Of a DNA stretch of 20,146 nt, positions 15,578-20,146 are shown piece after piece. Position 1 is the stretch's first letter. Each line of letters opens with the position of its first letter. The notes under the pieces were generated by a model. It searched no databases. It was not told the origin of the DNA and saw nothing but the letters and a program-made list of their open reading frames with translations. The translations under genes and the position numbers were made by a program. Location of the stretch: positions 1-20,146 of the forward strand of contig JAFDDW010000002.1 in the NCBI GenBank assembly GCA_019310665.1, written 5' to 3'. This DNA is from Deltaproteobacteria bacterium. Lineage in GTDB: Bacteria; Desulfobacterota; Desulfobacteria; Desulfobacterales; JAFDCJ01.

Positions 15578-16564
15578 ATGACCCAAAAAAAACGAATTTT
15601 AAGCGGTATGCGGCCCACAGGACCTTTGCACCTGGGCAATCTGCTGGGAGCACTGGCCAACTGGGTGAATATGCAGGATGAATACGATTGCTATTTTTTC
15701 ATTGCTGACTGGCATGCTTTAACCAGCGACTATGACAATACGGCACCCATAGAACAAAACCGCAAAGAGATCATGCTTGACTGGCTCAGCGCCGGACTCA
15801 GCCCTGAAAAAAGCACACTGTTTGTTCAGTCCCTTGTCAAAGAACACGCTGAACTTTTTTTGTTGCTTACAATGATCACACCGGTACCATGGCTGGAACG
15901 CAATCCAACCTATAAAGAACAGATTGGTGAACTCAGCAATAAGGATTTGTCCACCTTCGGTTTCCTGGGTTACCCGGTACTGCAGGCCGCCGATATCATC
16001 ATTTACAGGCCCTATGGGGTTCCCGTGGGTGTGGATCAGGCACCCCATGTGGAGATAACCCGGGAGATCGCCAGACGGTTCAATCATTTCTACGGAGATG
16101 TGTTTCCGGAGCCGGCAACTATTTTAACTGAAACCCCCAAAATCCTCGGCCTGGATCGACGCAAGATGAGCAAAAGTTACGGCAATGCCATCTTTCTGTC
16201 CGACAGCCCGGAAGAAATAAGTGCCAAAGTATCCCGCATGATTACCGACCCCCAGCGCGCACGGCGAAGTGATCCCGGAAACCCCGATGTGTGCAATGTG
16301 TTTGATTTCCACAAACTTTATACGGACGCGCAAACGGTTAAGGAGATCGACCAACAATGCCGCACGGCAGGGATCGGGTGCGTTGAATGCAAGCAGAAAA
16401 TGGCCCGCGGTCTTATAATGGCCCTTGAGCCGATTCGCGAAAAACGCGCCTACTACGAAGCACGCCCTGAACTGGTAGAGGAAATTATGATCGCAGGCAG
16501 CAACCGCGCCCGCAAAACCGCCAGCGAAACCATGGAAGTTGTTCGAGCCGCGGTCAGGATATGA
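15578..16564 (+). CDS. trpS: Tryptophanyl-tRNA synthetase
   Basis: Class I synthetase that charges tRNA-Trp. The 328-residue product has the normal length for the bacterial type. It shows RILSGMRPTGPLHLGN with the HIGH-equivalent HLGN at 18-21, the tryptophan-site region GYPVLQAADI (131-140), VGVDQAPHVE (150-159), and KMSKSYGN with KMSKS at 196-200. It starts at an ATG, with GGGGAGGG 13 nt upstream, a rather long spacing. The 5' region consists mainly of the MITE-like repeat copy 2. No tRNA-binding leader or trp attenuator-like run of Trp codons is visible upstream. Confidence 0.96.
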   Translation: MTQKKRILSGMRPTGPLHLGNLLGALANWVNMQDEYDCYFFIADWHALTSDYDNTAPIEQNRKEIMLDWLSAGLSPEKSTLFVQSLVKEHAELFLLLTMITPVPWLERNPTYKEQIGELSNKDLSTFGFLGYPVLQAADIIIYRPYGVPVGVDQAPHVEITREIARRFNHFYGDVFPEPATILTETPKILGLDRRKMSKSYGNAIFLSDSPEEISAKVSRMITDPQRARRSDPGNPDVCNVFDFHKLYTDAQTVKEIDQQCRTAGIGCVECKQKMARGLIMALEPIREKRAYYEARPELVEEIMIAGSNRARKTASETMEVVRAAVRI

Positions 16565-16661
16565 AATTTAGGAATTTAGTATCGTAACACTACTACTTGT
16601 AAGTTTGGACTAATAAAATTCCAAAACACAAGCACCACCTGATCTTATAATTGGGTCAAAT

Positions 16662-16744
16662 AAATACCAAATTCGAAATCTCAATGACCGAAACGGATTA
16701 ATCAGTAAATTCAGCGATCCATTTTTTGTTTCGAATTTGTATTT
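16662..16744. repeat. Inverted repeat and AT-rich low-complexity stretch between trpS and scpA
   Basis: AATACCAAATTCGAAA (16663-16678) and TTTCGAATTTGTATT (16729-16743) are inverted copies with a one-base gap. The following 16745-16795 is a T/G-rich run of near repeats (TTATTTGGGATTTG-like). Together they occupy the 300-bp gap 16565-16865. I see no clear terminator for trpS or convincing promoter for scpA. Such AAATTCGAAAT stretches look like non-coding dispersed repeats. Confidence 0.5.
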
Positions 16745-16865
16745 TTGGTTATTGGATATTATTTGTTATTTGGGATTTGTTATTTGTAATTTTTGCTACC
16801 CACGAATTAAAGCAAACGAAATCAATTGACTCGCAGCATTGAGCTTAAAGCAATTTAAGAGCGTT

Positions 16866-17579
16866 ATGCCAGAAGAACTATACCACGTCCGGTTGGATGA
16901 AATATTCGAGGGCCCCATGGACCTGCTGGTTCATTTGATCCGGAAAAACGAACTCGATATTTATGATATCCCCATTGCCCTGATCACCGAACAGTACCTT
17001 GAGTACCTCGAGTGGATGCAGGCCATGAATATCGATTATGCCGGCGACTTTCTGCTGATGGCCTCCACCCTCACCCAGTTGAAATCACGGATGCTGCTGC
17101 CGGTCCATGAGGGTCAAGATGAAGAAGAAGACCTCATGCAGGAGATCACCCGACCGCTGGTGGAATACCTTCAGATGAAATCGGTCGCCGATCAACTGGT
17201 TGAGCGAAATCTATTGGGCGAAAAAACATTTATTCGAACGCCCGACCGTGGTGAGTTTTTAAGCGGCCCGGATGATGAATTTATTAAAATCGGTTTGTTC
17301 GAACTGATCGACGCCTTTCAGAAAATTCTTGAAAGAATACCCGACGATCACCGGGTTGAAATGTCGGCGGATGAAATCTCGGTCAAAGACAAAATCACCC
17401 AGATCGTCGACATCCTTGAAGTCAAACAGTCTATTACCTTTATGGAGTTGTTTTCCGATAATCCGGATAGATTTGAAATCATCGTCACTTTTCTGGCCAT
17501 TCTGGAAATGGTCAAACTCACCCTGATCCGGATGGTCCAACATGTTCAAACCGGTGTATTACGGATCTTCTACCTTTAG
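16866..17579 (+). CDS. scpA: Segregation and condensation protein ScpA
   Basis: Kleisin subunit of the bacterial SMC complex, which compacts and helps segregate the chromosome. The 237-residue protein shows the N-terminal kleisin motif (FEGPMDLLVHLIRKNELDIYDIPIALIT), the LLMASTLTQLKSRMLLP helix, an acidic linker (EGQDEEEDLM), and a C-terminal winged-helix region (VTFLAILEMVKL). I chose the ATG at 16866 over a TTG 27 nt upstream, because the ScpA family begins near this point and only the ATG has a purine stretch (AAGAG) before it. scpB follows after 72 bp, the usual pairing. Confidence 0.94.
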   Translation: MPEELYHVRLDEIFEGPMDLLVHLIRKNELDIYDIPIALITEQYLEYLEWMQAMNIDYAGDFLLMASTLTQLKSRMLLPVHEGQDEEEDLMQEITRPLVEYLQMKSVADQLVERNLLGEKTFIRTPDRGEFLSGPDDEFIKIGLFELIDAFQKILERIPDDHRVEMSADEISVKDKITQIVDILEVKQSITFMELFSDNPDRFEIIVTFLAILEMVKLTLIRMVQHVQTGVLRIFYL

Positions 17580-17651
17580 GGCGTTAGGATGGTTTAGATC
17601 GTTTGGATAGACAGAATACCTTAATTTTAGGCATTTTAGGCATTATGTTTT

Positions 17652-18395
17652 ATGGAAAATATTAAATACATCATCGAAAGCCTGTTGTTTGTGGCCGAAG
17701 AGCCGCTGACGGTTGATCGCATAAAAAGAATTCTCACCCCGGCTGAAGCAACCGAAATCCGGGCCGCGGTTACTGAATTATCAGCCGAATATGAGACCCG
17801 TGAAGGCGGTTTTTATCTTGACGAAGTGGCCGGTGGTTATCAAATCCGCACCCGCCCTGAATATAACGAATGGATCAAAAAGCTGATCCAGCCCAAACCG
17901 CTGCGCCTGAGCAAACCGGCCCTGGAAACCCTGGTAATCATCGCCTATAAACAACCCATCATCAGAAGTGACATTGAACACATCCGGGGCGTGGATTGCG
18001 GCGGAGTGCTGCGCGTGCTTCTTGAGCGCAAACTGATCCGGATTCTGGGTCGCAAGGAACTCGCCGGCCGGCCGTTAATATATGCCACAACCAAGCGCTT
18101 TCTCGAAGTCTTTGACCTGAAAAGTCTCCGGGACCTGCCGACCCCTAAAGAAATCGAAGAACTCGGGGCTTCCGCCTCTGAAGGCGGCGCGCTAAACGTT
18201 TTGGATACCGCCGCGACATCTGAAACCCTCCTGGAGACCTCCGGCGGCGTAGAAGCTGCTGGGGAAAGACTGCAGCAAACGGAAACATCTCAGATGGGCT
18301 CACCGGAGGGCGAATTGGCTCAGGATACGCTGCGCCAAACCGATGTCGAATCCGGGTCCGACAGTCCGGAAAATCAGGTTGAAAAAAGCTCTTGA
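17652..18395 (+). CDS. scpB: Segregation and condensation protein ScpB
   Basis: Winged-helix partner of ScpA in the SMC complex. The first ~175 residues carry the two ScpB winged helices: IIESLLFVAEEPLTVDRI at the start, then LSKPALETLVIIAYKQPIIRSDIEHIRGVDC, and the GRKELAGRPLIYATTKRFLEVF end typical of the family. The final ~70 residues are an unconserved acidic, Ser/Thr/Gly-rich tail, probably disordered, making the protein (247 residues) longer than the roughly 200 common in the family. The 72-bp gap after scpA contains a duplicated TTTTAGGCA. No strong ribosome binding site is seen. Confidence 0.94.
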   Translation: MENIKYIIESLLFVAEEPLTVDRIKRILTPAEATEIRAAVTELSAEYETREGGFYLDEVAGGYQIRTRPEYNEWIKKLIQPKPLRLSKPALETLVIIAYKQPIIRSDIEHIRGVDCGGVLRVLLERKLIRILGRKELAGRPLIYATTKRFLEVFDLKSLRDLPTPKEIEELGASASEGGALNVLDTAATSETLLETSGGVEAAGERLQQTETSQMGSPEGELAQDTLRQTDVESGSDSPENQVEKSS

Positions 18396-18420
18396 TTTAA
18401 TCTAAATAACCCATTATTTA
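18392..18420 (+). promoter_or_regulatory. Possible promoter of tRNA-Val
   Basis: TTGATT overlaps the scpB stop codon and is followed after 17 nt by TATTTA, about 22 nt before the first tRNA base. The boxes are imperfect; read-through from scpB is the alternative. Confidence 0.3.
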
Positions 18421-18441
18421 TAAAACATCCCATAGCTATGC

Positions 18442-18516
18442 GGGCGGTTAACTCAGCGGGAGAGTGCTACCCTCACACGGTAGAAGTCGCTGGTTCGAAC
18501 CCAGCACCGCCTACCA
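18442..18516 (+). tRNA. tRNA-Val (anticodon CAC)
   Basis: A complete 75-nt cloverleaf with encoded CCA. The acceptor stem GGGCGGT pairs with ACCGCCT (first pair G-U). The D stem is ACTC/GAGT, the anticodon stem CTACC/GGTAG with loop CTCACAC (anticodon CAC, reading GUG), the variable loop AAGTC, and the T arm GCTGG-TTCGAAC-CCAGC. A73 precedes CCA. It sits 46 bp after scpB and has its own terminator. Confidence 0.95.
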
Positions 18517-18524
18517 GTAATATC

Positions 18525-18557
18525 AAGAGGTTACAGTATCAGCTGTAGCCTCTTTTT
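18525..18557 (+). terminator. Intrinsic terminator after tRNA-Val
   Basis: AAGAGGTTACAG (18525-18536) pairs with CTGTAGCCTCTT (18543-18554) over 12 bp with one G-U pair and a 6-nt loop, running into TTTTT. It begins 8 nt after the tRNA. Between it and the next gene (to 18614) I see nothing further. Confidence 0.88.
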
Positions 18558-18614
18558 GTTATTTATCGGCAATAAATCTGCCTTTTCAAAACGGATTTCA
18601 CCATGGGGCTGGAT

Positions 18615-18962
18615 TTAAAGACCCGTCAGCCTTTGCAAGACGCGACTGTCTTGGCCTTTATCCATATCATCCAACGCAAAGGAAAGCACCAGCTCCAGCA
18701 AGGTGGATTTGTTGTCTATGTCCACTCCGGCCAGTTTGAGTTCATGAAATTTATGGGTAAATCGCCTCAGAACATCCACTGAGATATAGAAACCGGCTTT
18801 CTTTTTGGAAGCGGCACCGGTCGGCTTCTCTGCCAACGGGGCATTAAAAGACTCCGGCTTTTGAATTTGGGATGAGGGATTCCCATAGCCAGTTGCCGAT
18901 TCAATCGGATCTAATGCGGTATCCGCAAATAGATCAGGGGTATCTTTCTTCCTAGCTGCCAT
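18615..18962 (-). CDS. Small ribbon-helix-helix-like partner of ParA
   Basis: A 115-residue protein with a polar, probably unstructured N-terminus (1-52) and a C-terminal region that looks like a ribbon-helix-helix DNA-binding fold: strand AGFYISV (56-62), helix DVLRRFTHKFHELKLAG, a turn at DIDNKS, and helix TLLELVLSFALDDM (87-100). Its ATG lies inside the last codons of parA (11-nt overlap) with GGAGGA 9 nt upstream, so the two are co-expressed. Small RHH proteins downstream of a short ParA are the ParB/ParG-like centromere binders and autorepressors of type Ib partition systems. The role here is inferred from fold, size and position; I cannot assign a named family. Confidence 0.6.
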   Translation of the reverse strand: MAARKKDTPDLFADTALDPIESATGYGNPSSQIQKPESFNAPLAEKPTGAASKKKAGFYISVDVLRRFTHKFHELKLAGVDIDNKSTLLELVLSFALDDMDKGQDSRVLQRLTGL

Positions 18963-19719
18963 TGTTCAAAATCCTCCTGACTAAATTTTCGTAATCGTAA
19001 GCCCCCTGGGCCCGCGCCCGGTACTCAAAAATTGTCCGGCCAAGAGCCGGGGCTTCCGACAACCGGACATTGTAATGAATCGGATCGCACATCTGCCGGC
19101 TGAAATTCTTTTTGAGCTGGTTGAACATCTCGTGACTGTGACGGGTCCGGCGGTCAAACATGGTTGGTAAAATATATTCCAGCCGCAGATCGGAGTTCAG
19201 CTTCTGGGCGGATTGAAGATACCGGAAAAACGTTTTCAACCCCTCCAGGGAAGGCCCCTGCAGGGCAACCGGACAGAGGACCTCGGTTGCGGCCATCAGG
19301 ATGTTGACGCTCAACACATCCCAGCCCGGCGCGCAATCAAAAATGAGATAATCCAAGGCCCCATCCTTGGGAACCAGTTTTTGGGCCAATACCGTTTGGC
19401 GAATATCCCGGGGTTGCTCCCCCAGCCAGTTCTTTAATTCCACCAGCCGGATGCCGCCGTCAAGAAGCCATAGATTTTGACGCGCCGGATGCAGGGTTTC
19501 ATTTCTGGCAATGATTTGACCGTTTTCCTGCCGCTCGGTAATAAATTCGTAAAGCCCATATAGCGGCTTTTCACCCAAAAATTTGGCCGCCTGCCCCTGG
19601 GTATCGCAATCCACCAGCAAAACCCGTTTACCGCGGGAAGCCAGTCCGTAGGCCAGATTCACTGCAGTAGTCGTTTTACCCACCCCACCCTTGGCCATTG
19701 CCACTGCAATTTTTCGCAT
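18952..19719 (-). CDS. parA: ParA-family partition ATPase
   Basis: Walker-type ATPase that positions DNA or protein cargo on the nucleoid. The 255-residue protein has the deviant Walker A KGGVGKTT (10-17), the A' motif VDCDTQGQ (36-43), Walker B YLIFDCAPG (124-132), and the C-terminal LSEAPALGRTIFEYR segment of ParA proteins. There is no N-terminal helix-turn-helix, so it fits the short (type Ib or Soj-like) class. AAGGA lies about 9 nt before the ATG. Its upstream region holds two 38-bp repeats with a palindrome in the promoter, and a small RHH-like gene overlaps its end. It is not the usual parAB next to gidA/rnpA; whether it serves the chromosome, an integrated element or a protein cargo is open. 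Confidence 0.9.
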   Translation of the reverse strand: MRKIAVAMAKGGVGKTTTAVNLAYGLASRGKRVLLVDCDTQGQAAKFLGEKPLYGLYEFITERQENGQIIARNETLHPARQNLWLLDGGIRLVELKNWLGEQPRDIRQTVLAQKLVPKDGALDYLIFDCAPGWDVLSVNILMAATEVLCPVALQGPSLEGLKTFFRYLQSAQKLNSDLRLEYILPTMFDRRTRHSHEMFNQLKKNFSRQMCDPIHYNVRLSEAPALGRTIFEYRARAQGAYDYENLVRRILNNGS

Positions 19720-19746
19720 TTCGGAAATTCCTTTTCGTATGTTCTC

Positions 19747-19822
19747 GAGTTCTTCTATTCGTATATTACAGAATTATTCTGTAGGAGTTCTTCTATTCGT
19801 ATATTACAGAATTATTCTGTAG
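19747..19822. repeat. Two perfect 38-bp tandem repeats with 17-bp palindromes (operator / parS candidate)
   Basis: Positions 19747-19784 and 19785-19822 are identical. Each contains the perfect palindrome TACAGAAT-T-ATTCTGTA (19767-19783 and 19805-19821) followed on the minus strand by ATATACGAATAGAAGAACTC. A partial trace of the repeat (TTCGTATG) occurs at 19735-19742. Placement directly upstream of parA fits an operator and possible centromere for the RHH-like protein. Confidence 0.8.
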
Positions 19823-19829
19823 GTTGCAA
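19801..19829 (-). promoter_or_regulatory. Predicted parA promoter with an operator in its spacer
   Basis: The minus strand reads TTGCAA (19829-19824), exactly 17 nt, then TAATAT (19806-19801). The 17-bp palindrome at 19805-19821 fills the spacer and overlaps the -10. A protein bound there would block RNA polymerase, the usual autoregulation layout. The second repeat copy falls downstream of the expected start. Confidence 0.6.
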
Positions 19830-19887
19830 CAAAAATGTTTGAAAAAATCTGAATTGAGATGCAACGGCAACAACTCTGATAGTATTA

Positions 19888-20146
19888 TTACCCGGGCGGC
19901 CGCACAGTGTTTTGACCGGTTAAATACATCTGATCCAGGGCACCCTCCACCACCGGAAGCGTTTTGAGGGTCGGTGGGTTAAAATCAAAAATATTTTCCA
20001 AAAACTCGACGGTAATCCGGTAAGTCGCGCCCCACAGGACCTCCATGCGATTATTTGCCTGAACTCGAAAACAGGCAAAATCCCGAATCAAACTTGAGCG
20101 TTCCCCACTGGAGTTGCTGTCCAGCCGCAATCGATAGCGCCCATAA
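19888..20146 (-). CDS. Probable NUDIX hydrolase (CoA pyrophosphatase-like), C-terminal part
   Basis: The frame is open from the right edge to a TAA at 19888, leaving 85 C-terminal residues. The Nudix box itself would lie outside the window. The piece FRVQANNRMEVLWGATYRITVEFLENIF resembles the W-G-A-T-x-R end of NudL-like CoA pyrophosphatases, which hydrolyse CoA and its derivatives; that match is from memory. Upstream codons (YGRYRLRL) continue in frame, so the gene is cut, not started, here. It is co-directional with parA but separated by 168 bp that hold the parA promoter. Confidence 0.5.
   Translation of the reverse strand, partial: YGRYRLRLDSNSSGERSSLIRDFACFRVQANNRMEVLWGATYRITVEFLENIFDFNPPTLKTLPVVEGALDQMYLTGQNTVRPPG

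Noticed and set aside
18525..18557. A shared bidirectional terminator for tRNA-Val and the RHH-like gene
   Set aside because: The T-run follows the stem only on the plus strand; on the minus strand GATATTAC follows, so termination of the par genes here is not supported.

Overview
The window looks like a chromosomal segment of a Gram-negative, diderm bacterium, most likely a Desulfobacterota (former Deltaproteobacteria) of the Desulfobacterales kind. The signs are the lysS-lolC-lolD-bamA-skp-lpxD-fabZ-lpxA order, a BamA with an extra periplasmic N-terminal domain, a large DHH-CBS-poly(A) polymerase fusion, and intergenic gaps full of short repeats. The lineage is inferred from gene content; no rRNA is present.

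Minus strand, 1-12450 (transcribed right to left): a pilC-type inner-membrane protein of type IV pili or type II secretion, then a PilS-like membrane histidine kinase, then lysS under its own sigma70-type promoter, then the lipoprotein exporter genes lolC/E and lolD, the outer-membrane assembly factor bamA, the chaperone skp/ompH, and the lipid A / fatty acid genes lpxD, fabZ and lpxA (cut by the left edge). Together these build the outer membrane: lipid A acylation, beta-barrel insertion and lipoprotein release. Three repeat features interrupt this run: a 246-bp MITE-like element with perfect 24-bp terminal inverted repeats between bamA and skp, eleven 8-bp tandem units that run into the lysS stop codon, and a TTCGAC...GTCGAA palindromic repeat upstream of lysS.

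The gap upstream of pilC (12075-12609) holds an unexplained regulatory unit: a near-consensus sigma70 promoter, about 105 nt of leader, an intrinsic terminator with a 10-bp stem, and an upstream 9-mer that could pair with the terminator's 5' arm. It could be an attenuation leader, a riboswitch or a small RNA. A 40-codon ORF ends 2 nt before pilC.

Plus strand, 12450-18560: the DHH/CBS/tRNA nucleotidyltransferase fusion, then trpS (immediately preceded by an inverted second copy of the MITE-like repeat), the condensin partner genes scpA and scpB, and tRNA-Val(CAC) with its own terminator.

Minus strand, 18600-20146: a compact partition-like cassette of a ParA ATPase and an 11-nt-overlapping ribbon-helix-helix-like protein. 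It is preceded by two perfect 38-bp tandem repeats, each with a 17-bp palindrome; one palindrome sits exactly between the -35 and -10 of the predicted parA promoter. The layout matches plasmid type Ib partition systems, yet it sits beside scpAB and a tRNA 3' end. The right edge carries the C-terminus of a probable NUDIX hydrolase.

The strongest candidates for something undescribed are the pilC leader, the ParA/RHH/repeat cassette, and the mobile repeat that sits in the same orientation upstream of two different essential genes.
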